This document shows, piece after piece, positions 20,897 to 27,608 of a DNA stretch of 40,110 nt. The notes under the pieces are model-generated. The model ran no database searches and was not told the origin of the DNA. It was given only the letters and a program-made list of their open reading frames with translations. Both the position numbers and the translations under genes were made by a program. The DNA is from Candidatus Nanopelagicales bacterium (GTDB lineage Bacteria > Actinomycetota > Actinomycetes > S36-B12 > CAIYMF01). The stretch covers positions 1 through 40,110 of the forward strand of contig JADGOZ010000081.1 in assembly GCA_017882705.1 (NCBI GenBank), given 5' to 3'. Every line of letters starts with the position of its first letter. The first letter of the stretch is position 1.

Positions 20897-22126
20897 CTAG
20901 GCGCGCGCGTCGCGCCGCGCCATCCAGGGCATGACGGCGTCGGCGTAGCCGCCGCCGCGCAGCTGCGCGGCCATGAGGCGCATCGGCGCGTCCACGTGCC
21001 GGAAGAACGTCTGGTAGCTCGGGCACAGGTAGTGCAGGCCGGGCTCGCCGTCCGGTGCCATGGTGAACCGGTCCTTCGGGCACCCGCCGTTGCATGCGAA
21101 CCGCACGTCGCAGGAACGGCAGTACGCCGGGAGGCTGTCGCGCTTCGCGTCGCCGAACGCCTTCTGCTGCGGTGACGACACCAGCTCCACCAGCGGGAGC
21201 AGGGTGATGTTGCCGAGCAGGTGCTCCGGCTCCACGAAGTGGTCGCACGAGTAGAGGTCGCCGTTGTGCTCGAGGGCGAGCGCCGTGCCGCAGGTCTCCG
21301 CGTGCACGCAGAGCGATCCGCCTACGCCCACGAAGCTCGCGAGCGTGGAGTCGAACATCTGCACGTAGACGCGCCCGACATCCCGGCGTACCCACTCGTC
21401 GAAGACCTCGACGAGGAACCGGCCGAAGCCCTCGGGCGACACGGATCGCTCGGGGACGACGGATCCGGTCGGGACGCCGCCGGGTGCCGGGAGCTCGACG
21501 ATCGGGATGAGCTGGACGAAGTCGGCACCGAGGTCGTCGCGGAGGAAGCGGTAGACGTCGAGCCCATGGTGCTCGTTGGCGTGGTGCACGGTCGTGAGCG
21601 CGTTCCACCGCACACCGTGCGCCTTCAGCCGGTCGAGCCCGCGGACCACCCGGTCGAACGTGGGCTTGCCGCCCTTGTCGACCCGGTACGCGTCGTGCAG
21701 CTCGCGCGGACCGTCGATCGAGATCCCCACGAGCACGTCGTGCTCGGCGAAGAACGCCGCCCACTCGTCGTCGACGAGCGTGCCGTTGGTCTGGATCGCG
21801 TGCTCGACCGCCTGGTCAGGTCGCCGGAACCGCTCGACGAGGTCGACGACCCGGCGGAAGAAGCCCACTCCCATGAGGGTCGGCTCGCCGCCCTGCCACG
21901 AGATCGTGAGCTCGGGGTCGCGGTGACCTTCCAGCAGCTGGCGCAGGTAGGTCTCGAGGAGGTCGTCGTCCATGCGGAACGAGCTGCCGGGGTAGAGCTC
22001 CTCCTTCACCAGGAAGAAGCAGTACGAGCAGTCGAGGTTGCAGATCGCGCCGGTGGGCTTGCTCAGCACGTGGAACGACGACGGAACGCTCCGAGTCGTG
22101 GTCGTCGCTGCGTCCCGTGTGCTCAT
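20897..22126 (-). CDS. Radical SAM protein, anaerobic sulfatase maturase-like (SPASM)
   Basis: The 409-residue protein carries the radical SAM CNLDCSYC motif (C29, C33, C36) and the downstream ISWQGGEPTLMG, HAIQTNGTL and VGISIDGP strands typical of anSME enzymes. The C-terminal SPASM/twitch domain is cysteine-rich (LCVHAETCG, YSCDHF, YCRSCDVRFACNGGCPKDRF and LCPS), enough for two auxiliary [4Fe-4S] clusters. anSMEs convert an active-site Cys or Ser of sulfatases to formylglycine; relatives modify peptides. No sulfatase and no precursor-like peptide gene adjoins it, so the substrate is unclear. It is monocistronic. Confidence 0.88.
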   Translation of the reverse strand: MSTRDAATTTTRSVPSSFHVLSKPTGAICNLDCSYCFFLVKEELYPGSSFRMDDDLLETYLRQLLEGHRDPELTISWQGGEPTLMGVGFFRRVVDLVERFRRPDQAVEHAIQTNGTLVDDEWAAFFAEHDVLVGISIDGPRELHDAYRVDKGGKPTFDRVVRGLDRLKAHGVRWNALTTVHHANEHHGLDVYRFLRDDLGADFVQLIPIVELPAPGGVPTGSVVPERSVSPEGFGRFLVEVFDEWVRRDVGRVYVQMFDSTLASFVGVGGSLCVHAETCGTALALEHNGDLYSCDHFVEPEHLLGNITLLPLVELVSSPQQKAFGDAKRDSLPAYCRSCDVRFACNGGCPKDRFTMAPDGEPGLHYLCPSYQTFFRHVDAPMRLMAAQLRGGGYADAVMPWMARRDARA

Positions 22127-22172
22127 CGCGACATTCTGACCCGCAGCTCGCGGTCAGGGGTGGGGGACCCCG

Positions 22173-22817
22173 TCACTCCCAGCCCTCGGTCAGTGCGGCG
22201 AAGCTGTCGAGACCGGCGCGCAGGACCGCGCGTCCCTTCTCGAGCAGGGTCGCGCCCACGATGGCGAGCAGGCCCACGCACGCGATGGTGACCCAGAGGG
22301 TCACGCCGCTCCACGCGGGAAGCAGCTGCGCCAGCGGTACGCCGACCAGCACCAGCAGGCCCGCGAACGCGACCGCGGCGCCCGCGGTGACGCGGCGCCG
22401 CACCCTCGTGAGCACGCCCCAGCCGGCGACCAGCAGGCCGAGGACCGCCGCCAGGGCGGCGTAGGCGAGGGCCACGGTGAAGGCCTGCACGAACGACGAG
22501 CCGACCAGGCAGCCGATGCCGGCGAGCTCGAGCAGCACGACCTCGAGCGCCGCGGGGTCGTTCCCGGAGGTGCGCAGCCGATGGCGGAGCAGCCCGACGA
22601 TCACGAGCAGCGTCAGCCCGATGGGGACGGCGACCCACTGCGGATTGCCGTCGAGGGCCCTTACGGCGTAGACGATCCAGGCTGTGCACACGAGCACCGG
22701 AGTGCACACCTGGGCGGTGAGCGACCGGAGCTCGACGGCGATCGCCGCCGACATGACCGCGGCGACGAGCAGGGCGGGCGACACCAGGGCGGTGTCCGGC
22801 AGCTGCGTGGCGGCCAC
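22173..22817 (-). CDS. Truncated SCO7613-type polytopic membrane protein
   Basis: The 214-residue protein is almost continuous membrane helices (about seven), ending in LLEKGRAVLRAGLDSFAALTEGWE. This ending matches the C-terminus of the 'SCO7613 C-terminal domain' membrane proteins, which are normally several hundred residues longer. The GTG at 22817 lies just beyond the point where an upstream DUF2510 segment runs out of frame, so this is either a decayed gene or a shortened product. No ribosome-binding site is clear. The function of the family is unknown. Confidence 0.55.
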   Translation of the reverse strand: MAATQLPDTALVSPALLVAAVMSAAIAVELRSLTAQVCTPVLVCTAWIVYAVRALDGNPQWVAVPIGLTLLVIVGLLRHRLRTSGNDPAALEVVLLELAGIGCLVGSSFVQAFTVALAYAALAAVLGLLVAGWGVLTRVRRRVTAGAAVAFAGLLVLVGVPLAQLLPAWSGVTLWVTIACVGLLAIVGATLLEKGRAVLRAGLDSFAALTEGWE

Positions 22818-22830
22818 GACGACCGAGAGC

Positions 22831-22935
22831 CCCGACGTAGGTCCAGGCCGTGCCGGACCAGAAACGTTGCTGCCCCAGACCCGCCGGGTCGCCGTACCAG
22901 CCTGAGGGGTCCGTTCCGAGAGGTGTCCCGCTCAT
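22831..22935 (-). pseudogene. DUF2510 N-terminal fragment, out of frame with the following gene
   Basis: ATG 22935 starts a 35-residue stretch with the DUF2510 signature (SGWYGDPAGLGQQRFWSGTAW), a short Trp-rich module found at the N-terminus of actinobacterial membrane proteins. Beyond WTYV the frame turns Arg/Gly-rich, while the adjacent frame continues into the membrane protein at 22817. A deletion or frameshift has separated the two parts, or two genes were joined. Confidence 0.6.
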
Positions 22936-23118
22936 GTCACCAGTGTTCTCTCATCGTCGACGGGAGGCGTGCTGGCGCGAGGTGCGTCACCGCGGCGTTA
23001 CCCGAGGCGTTCCGGTGCGAAACCGGCCGCGGAGCATCGATGTCGCGCGGGTGGCTAGGGTGACGATCCGCCGTCGTCGACGGCCACGGGGGAGAGCGCA
23101 GCCACGAGAGGCCGTTCG

Positions 23119-24420
23119 ATGACCAGCATGCCGGTCCGTGCCGACGACGCCGAGGTGCGCATCGTGCGCCTGCTCGTGCCCGATGCCCACGGCGTCGTCC
23201 GCGCCAAGTCCGTGAGCGCCGACTACTTCCGCGGTCTCGGCGAGCGACGCCACGTCTGGGCGGCACCCGTGCTCTACGGAGACGTCTGGCAGAACCTGCC
23301 GAGCGACGTCGAGGTGCCGATGGGCAACGCGTTCCTCGTGCCCGACATGGACACGTGGACCGTGCTGCCGTGGAACCCCACCACGGCAGTGGTGATCTGC
23401 GACCTTGAGGCTGACCTCGGCCTGGCGCCCGCACCGCGTTCCGCGGCGCGGCGCGTCATCGGCTCCGCCACCGACGCGGGCTACACCCCGCTGCTCGGCC
23501 CCGAGGTCGAGTTCTACCTGATGACGCCCGACGCCGACGGACCGCATGGAGGCTCCGCGTTCGGGATGCAGGACTGGTACTCCAACGTCGCGCTCTCCCG
23601 GATCGACGGGCTCGTCCAGGACCTCTTCGAGTTCCTGCCACGCATGGGGATCCCGGTCTACGAGGTGTTCAACGAGCACGGCGCCGGGCAGATGGAGATC
23701 AACGTCGAGCCGACGGTGGGCCTCCGTGCCCTCGACCAGATCTTCCTGGCCCGGCTGGCCACCAAGGAGCTCGCCGAGCGGCACCGTCTGCGGGCCACCT
23801 TCATGAGCGTGCCGAGCAACCACGCCGAGCACCCGCCGAGCGGGTTCCACCTGCACCAGACCCTGCTCGACGACGAGGGCAGCAACCTGTTCGCCGCCGC
23901 CGACGGGCTGTCGGCGCTGGGTCGCGCGTACGTGGGCGGACAGCTGGCGCACGCGAGCGGCATCACCGGGGTGGCCGCGGCCACGGTCACGGCGTACAAG
24001 AGGTTGCGGCCCAACGCCTACGCGCCGCTGCGCGCCGGGTGGGGGATCGACAACCGTACGGCGATGGTGCGAGCGGTCCTTCGCGGGGAGAGCACGCGGA
24101 TCGAGAACCGTCTCGGGGCGTCCGACGCGAACCCCTACCTGCTCGCCGCGGCCCAGCTCGCGGCCGGGCTGGACGGCATCGCTACCGGCGCTGACCCGGG
24201 CGACCCCGCGGCGCACGACGTCGGTTCGGACCCGTCCTACCCCGGGGTGCCGACCAACCTCTTCGACGGTGTCGCGGCGTTCGAGGCCGACTCCGTGCTC
24301 GTGGAGGCGATGGGCCGCGACGTCGCGGAGATGTACTGCGCCGTGCAGCGGCAGGTGTGGCAGCGTTACCAGTTCCACGTCACGGAGTGGGAGATCGCGG
24401 AGTACCGCGACGTGCTCTGA
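23119..24420 (+). CDS. Glutamine-synthetase-family gamma-glutamyl ligase
   Basis: The 433-residue protein has the GS fold: an N-terminal beta-grasp domain (VRIVRLLVPDAHGVVRAKSV) and the catalytic domain with metal-binding LGPEVEFYL, NEHGAGQMEIN, PSGFHLHQT, the Arg/Asn block GWGIDNRTAMVRA and the C-terminal RIENRLGASDANPYLL. It is shorter than GlnA (about 470) and has no adenylylation loop, so it is of the GlnA3/GlnA4/PuuA-like group that ligates glutamate to polyamines or monoamines rather than ammonia. ATG 23119 is used. It stands alone, with no polyamine catabolic genes next to it; the aminotransferase operon is 6 kb away. Confidence 0.85.
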   Translation: MTSMPVRADDAEVRIVRLLVPDAHGVVRAKSVSADYFRGLGERRHVWAAPVLYGDVWQNLPSDVEVPMGNAFLVPDMDTWTVLPWNPTTAVVICDLEADLGLAPAPRSAARRVIGSATDAGYTPLLGPEVEFYLMTPDADGPHGGSAFGMQDWYSNVALSRIDGLVQDLFEFLPRMGIPVYEVFNEHGAGQMEINVEPTVGLRALDQIFLARLATKELAERHRLRATFMSVPSNHAEHPPSGFHLHQTLLDDEGSNLFAAADGLSALGRAYVGGQLAHASGITGVAAATVTAYKRLRPNAYAPLRAGWGIDNRTAMVRAVLRGESTRIENRLGASDANPYLLAAAQLAAGLDGIATGADPGDPAAHDVGSDPSYPGVPTNLFDGVAAFEADSVLVEAMGRDVAEMYCAVQRQVWQRYQFHVTEWEIAEYRDVL

Positions 24421-24716
24421 CGCAAGGGGTCCGGGCCGCGAAGTTCACCGGACGCTCATGTTTCGAGCCCGGCGACACCCTTTCGGAGCAGTGCCTGTGC
24501 ACGCGTCGTGCACGCCCCTCGCTGCGTCCTCCACCCTCCAGATGCGGCTCCTCGACGAGGGACCGTGGATCGAGGAGGCTACGACCCGCGACCGCTACGA
24601 GCGGTCACCAGCATCCCCCAGGGGAAGCGGTCGCGGTGAGCCAGTGGTGAGACCGGCCTCGATCGTGCGGAACCAACGAAGCCGTTGCCCCCACGATCAG
24701 CCGGAGGACACCCCCC
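24421..24716. other. Intergenic stretch, leader of the LPXTG gene
   Basis: These 296 bases have no convincing gene. They hold an 11-bp inverted repeat with a competing inner hairpin (24586-24636) and the ribosome-binding site CCGGAGG of the next gene. Confidence 0.5.
24586..24636 (+). promoter_or_regulatory. Mutually exclusive hairpins upstream of the LPXTG gene
   Basis: CCGCGACCGCT (24586-24596) is perfectly complementary to AGCGGTCGCGG (24626-24636). The same left arm can instead pair its last seven bases with AGCGGTC at 24600-24606 (three-base loop). A smaller CCCC-CA-GGGG hairpin lies in the long loop. The element ends 80 bp before the start codon. Alternative folding could control transcription or translation; a double operator is another reading. 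Confidence 0.45.
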
Positions 24717-25421
24717 ATGTCGAACCCCCGCACCCGCCGCGCCCTCGCCACCGCCGCCGCCGGAGGCCTCGGCCTCACCCTTCTCGCGACCGCCGCCCTC
24801 ATGGGCCCGGCGTCCGCCACCCCGTCGCAGAGCGAGTCGCACTCGCACTCCACCTCGTCGGGCTCGGAGCGCCACCCGCTGCCGAAGCCCACGACGTCGA
24901 AGGACGCGCACCACCCGACGCCGAAGCCCACGACGTCCAAGGACGCGCACCACCCGACCCCGAAGCCCACGAAGACCCCCTGCCACCCGACGCCGACCCC
25001 GAAGCCGTCGGAGTCCGAGTCGCACTCGACCCCGGACCCCACGCCGACCCAGACCGCGACGACCCCGGACCCCACGCCGACCCAGACCGCGACGACCCCG
25101 GACCCCACGCCGACCCAGACCGCGACCACCCCGGCCCCGACCCCGACCGAGACCGCGACCACCCCGGCCCCGACCCCGACCGAGACCGCGACGGGTACGC
25201 CCACCGAGGCGCCCGCGCCTGAGCCGACCTCGAGCGACAGCATCGCCGTACCGGCCCTGCCGAGCACCGGCGGCAACGCCACCACGCTGCCGAAGACGGG
25301 CGCTCCGAGCGGCCTGCTCGCGCTTCTCGGCGCCGGGCTCCTCGGGGTCGGTGGCGTCACGATGCTCGCCAGCCGCCGCCGCTCCGCAGTCGACACCGGT
25401 GCCGACGACATCGAGAGCTGA
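24717..25421 (+). CDS. LPXTG-anchored Thr/Pro-rich surface protein
   Basis: The 234-residue protein has a signal peptide (basic start, helix about 10-30, cleavage near PASA at 34), a low-complexity stalk of His/Ser/Lys then Pro/Thr repeats (about 35-170), and a sortase sorting signal: LPKTG at 191-195, hydrophobic helix 198-218, then RRR. A second motif LPSTG lies ten residues earlier (181-185). One Cys (C89) is in the stalk. There is no globular domain, so it is probably a cell-wall stalk or spacer, likely O-glycosylated (inference from Thr/Pro content). No sortase gene is in the window. ATG 24717 has GGAGG at eight to nine bases. Confidence 0.85.
   Translation: MSNPRTRRALATAAAGGLGLTLLATAALMGPASATPSQSESHSHSTSSGSERHPLPKPTTSKDAHHPTPKPTTSKDAHHPTPKPTKTPCHPTPTPKPSESESHSTPDPTPTQTATTPDPTPTQTATTPDPTPTQTATTPAPTPTETATTPAPTPTETATGTPTEAPAPEPTSSDSIAVPALPSTGGNATTLPKTGAPSGLLALLGAGLLGVGGVTMLASRRRSAVDTGADDIES
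24882..24971 (+). repeat. 39-bp tandem repeat, two copies plus a partial third
   Basis: The unit encodes PKPTTSKDAHHPT. Copies at 24882-24920 and 24921-24959 differ at two bases; a partial third copy runs to 24971. The repeat is inside the LPXTG gene and in frame, so copy number changes would alter stalk length without frameshift. Confidence 0.85.
25029..25193 (+). repeat. 33-bp tandem repeat, five copies
   Basis: There are five in-frame 33-bp units: three encoding TPDPTPTQTAT and two encoding TPAPTPTETAT. The first three are nearly identical at the DNA level, which suggests recent amplification by slippage or recombination. Confidence 0.9.
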
Positions 25422-25437
25422 CCGCTCCCGCCACGTC

Positions 25438-25476
25438 GAAGGGCCGGCCACCGCATCGTGCGGCGGCCGGCCCTTC
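25438..25476. terminator. Bidirectional terminator hairpin
   Basis: GAAGGGCCGGCC (25438-25449) pairs perfectly with GGCCGGCCCTTC (25465-25476); the inner bases CCGCA/TGCGG can extend the stem. It lies between two convergent genes and has no strong T-run. Confidence 0.8.
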
Positions 25477-25497
25477 GGGTGCGTGGAGCGGTGCCTG

Positions 25498-25980
25498 CTA
25501 CGTGGTGATGGCCGCTACGGCCCAGACGGTCGTGGCGAGGACCGCGGCGCACAACCCGATGAGCACGGCCAGGCCGGTCCCCTTCATCGCCTCGACCGTC
25601 GTCGTCCACGCGGCCGAGTGCTCGCGCAGCCGCGCGATCTCGGCGAGGTAGACACCGAGGACGAAGCCGACCGGCAGGCCCACGACCGGCACGACGAAGA
25701 ACCCGACGATGCCGAGCGCGCCGCCGGCGAGCAGGACGAGCTTGGGCACACCGGCCGCCGTCAAGCGCCTCCCGGGGACGAGCACCGTGAGCACGTGGCC
25801 GAGGACGAGCACGCAGACGGCGACGACGGCGACGACCCACGACACGGCTGACCGCTCCACGACCGCCCACAGCACGATCGCGCCGCCGATGAGGATGTCG
25901 CCGGGAAGCACCGGCACGACCACGCCGAGGATCCCGACGGCGCACGCGAGCGCCACGAGAGCCTCTCCCCAGGCGGGCAC
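25498..25980 (-). CDS. DUF456 membrane protein
   Basis: The 160-residue protein has four to five membrane helices and the family landmark GVVVPVLPGDILIGGAIVLW (about 19-38), plus a glycine-zipper-like helix FFVVPVVGLPVGFVLGVYLAE. DUF456 proteins are small integral membrane proteins of unknown function with glycine-zipper segments. It starts at GTG 25980, 48 bp from the divergent aldo/keto reductase start. It converges on the LPXTG gene across a strong terminator. Confidence 0.85.
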   Translation of the reverse strand: MPAWGEALVALACAVGILGVVVPVLPGDILIGGAIVLWAVVERSAVSWVVAVVAVCVLVLGHVLTVLVPGRRLTAAGVPKLVLLAGGALGIVGFFVVPVVGLPVGFVLGVYLAEIARLREHSAAWTTTVEAMKGTGLAVLIGLCAAVLATTVWAVAAITT

Positions 25981-26028
25981 CTCGGCAGGCTACCTGTCGC
26001 CCGTCGGGCTCCTGCGTAGTCTGCGGAC

Positions 26029-27006
26029 ATGGAGCATCGCGAACTCGCCGGAAGTCCCGTGTCCGTCATCGGCCTCGGCGCCTGGCAGCTCGGAGGTGAC
26101 TGGGGCGAGGTCGGGGAGGACGACGCGCTCGCCGTCGTCGACGCCGCCGTCGGCTCCGGCGTCACGTTCATCGACACGGCCGATGTCTACGGCGACGGGC
26201 GCAGCGAGCGGCTGATCGGCCGCTGGCGTGCCGCGCACCCGGACGCCGGCGTCATGGTGGCCACCAAGATGGGACGTCGGGTCGAGCAGAAGGTGGAGAA
26301 CTACTCGCCCGACGCGATGCGCTCGTGGAACGACCGGTCGCGGCAGAACCTCGGCGTCGACACGCTCGACCTCGTGCAGCTGCACTGCCCGCCCACCGCG
26401 ATCTACTCCGTCGATGCGGTGTTCGACGAGCTGGACGCGATGGTCGGCGAGGGTCGGATGCGTGCCTACGGCGTGAGCGTCGAGACGTGCGACGAGGCGC
26501 TGGCCGCGATCAGGCGTCCGCACGTGGCGAGCGTACAGATCATCCTCAACGCCATGCGCCTCAAGCCCCTCGAGCGGGTCCTGCCGGCGGCGTACGACGC
26601 CGGGGTCGGGATCATCGCGCGCGTCCCGCTGGCGTCGGGGCTGCTGTCGGGTCGCTACGACGAGTCGACCACCTTCGGAGCCGACGACCATCGCACCTAC
26701 AACCGCCACGGCGAGGCGTTCGACGTGGGGGAGACGTTCTCCGGCGTGCCCTTCGCCGTCGGGCTCGCCGCGGTCCGGGACCTGGCCGCGGCGGTTCCCG
26801 TCGGGGCGACGACCGCCCAGTTCGCGCTGCGCTGGATCCTCGACCAGCCCGGGGTCACGACCGTCATCCCCGGGGCGCGCAACCGCGAGCAGGCGGTGGC
26901 CAACGCGTCGGCGGCCGGGCTCGAGCCACTCACCCCGGCTGCGCTGGAGACCGTGCGCTCGGTCTACGACGCGCGCGTCCGGGACCTGGTCCACGACCGC
27001 TGGTGA
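26029..27006 (+). CDS. Aldo/keto reductase
   Basis: The 325-residue protein is an (alpha/beta)8 NADPH-dependent oxidoreductase. The catalytic tetrad is visible: D49 and Y54 (FIDTADVYGDG), K80 (MVATKMG) and H119 (DLVQLHCPP). The C-terminal cofactor segment has VTTVIPGARNREQAVAN. It belongs to the AKR group typified by YajO/Tas-like bacterial enzymes; the substrate is unknown. ATG 26029 sits 48 bp from the divergent DUF456 gene. It is monocistronic and is followed by a perfect hairpin terminator. Confidence 0.9.
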   Translation: MEHRELAGSPVSVIGLGAWQLGGDWGEVGEDDALAVVDAAVGSGVTFIDTADVYGDGRSERLIGRWRAAHPDAGVMVATKMGRRVEQKVENYSPDAMRSWNDRSRQNLGVDTLDLVQLHCPPTAIYSVDAVFDELDAMVGEGRMRAYGVSVETCDEALAAIRRPHVASVQIILNAMRLKPLERVLPAAYDAGVGIIARVPLASGLLSGRYDESTTFGADDHRTYNRHGEAFDVGETFSGVPFAVGLAAVRDLAAAVPVGATTAQFALRWILDQPGVTTVIPGARNREQAVANASAAGLEPLTPAALETVRSVYDARVRDLVHDRW

Positions 27007-27020
27007 CCCGCAGACCGGCT

Positions 27021-27052
27021 CAGGGCCGCCGACCAGTCGGTCGGCGGCCCTG
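27021..27052. terminator. Bidirectional terminator hairpin
   Basis: CAGGGCCGCCGAC (27021-27033) pairs perfectly with GTCGGCGGCCCTG (27040-27052), a 13-bp stem with six-base loop, between the convergent aldo/keto reductase and DUF7455 genes. Confidence 0.85.
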
Positions 27053-27071
27053 AGGCGAGGTTCGGGTCGAG

Positions 27072-27296
27072 TCAGTCCTCGATGGGGACCGGTGCGGGCT
27101 CGGTGAGCCTGCCGGTCTCGTCCTGGACGTCGAGCGCCAGCGGCCGGAGCCGCGCCTCGTGCTCGCGGAAGTGGTGGCCGCAGAAGAGCAGGTCGCCGCC
27201 GGCGACGAGCACGACCCGGACGTACGCCTGCGCGCCGCAGCGGTCACAGCGGTCGAGCGCCGTGAGCTGCGCGGTCGGGCTCAGCGTGGGGGTCAT
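27072..27296 (-). CDS. DUF7455-type zinc-binding-like small protein (core copy)
   Basis: The 74-residue protein has the core DRCDRCGAQAYVRV and LLFCGHHFREHEARLRPLA, which parallels the copy at 10311-10565 closely. CxxC and CGHH could bind zinc. ATG 27296 was chosen over an in-frame TTG because GGAGG is nine bases upstream. Its place just before the topoisomerase subunit B gene on the opposite strand is, as far as I recall, common in actinobacteria, so I treat it as the ancestral copy. The function is unknown. Confidence 0.8.
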   Translation of the reverse strand: MTPTLSPTAQLTALDRCDRCGAQAYVRVVLVAGGDLLFCGHHFREHEARLRPLALDVQDETGRLTEPAPVPIED

Positions 27297-27608
27297 CAGC
27301 AACTACCTCCTGGTCGGTGTCCAGTCTCGCACGGTCCAACGACGAGCACCGCCCAGGCCATCCCCGGTTCGCCTCTGGCGTAAGCCGATCGTGACTCGGA
27401 TCACCCCTTCGTGCCAACCCTGTCGCTCGGCGTGTCGTGTTAACACTGTGTGTAACGTCCCGCGGGCGCCGCTGCATTCCGACGGCACCACGGCGCTGCG
27501 GGCCGGCCCGGCGTGGCCCCACGGGTGGCGTCCGATCCGGCGACTACCCTGGCTGGGGACGGCGTCCGTGCCGTCGGTCCGTCGTCGTCCTCCGGAGCGT
27601 GCCGCACC
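27297..27608. other. Divergent control region of DUF7455 and topoisomerase genes
   Basis: These 312 bases have no supported gene. The middle is noticeably richer in A/T, with GTGTTAACAC at 27437-27446 and a TAACGT at 27453-27458 that could serve as a -10 element for the topoisomerase gene. Confidence 0.45.
27437..27446. promoter_or_regulatory. Palindrome in the topoisomerase IV subunit B promoter region
   Basis: GTGTTAACAC is a perfect 10-bp palindrome, overlapped by ACACTGTGT (27443-27451). It lies about 165 bp before the start codon in a locally A/T-rich patch. It may be a repressor site or part of a promoter; the regulator is unknown. Confidence 0.35.

Noticed and set aside
24882..25193. 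Regular repeats considered as a CRISPR array
   Set aside because: The units are direct in-frame coding repeats without unique spacers, inside a surface-protein gene.
27303..27602. In-frame extension of the topoisomerase subunit B gene further upstream (to 27513)
   Set aside because: The upstream codons read Pro/Ser/Arg-rich and are not like the family N-terminus. ATG 27609 gives the usual start.
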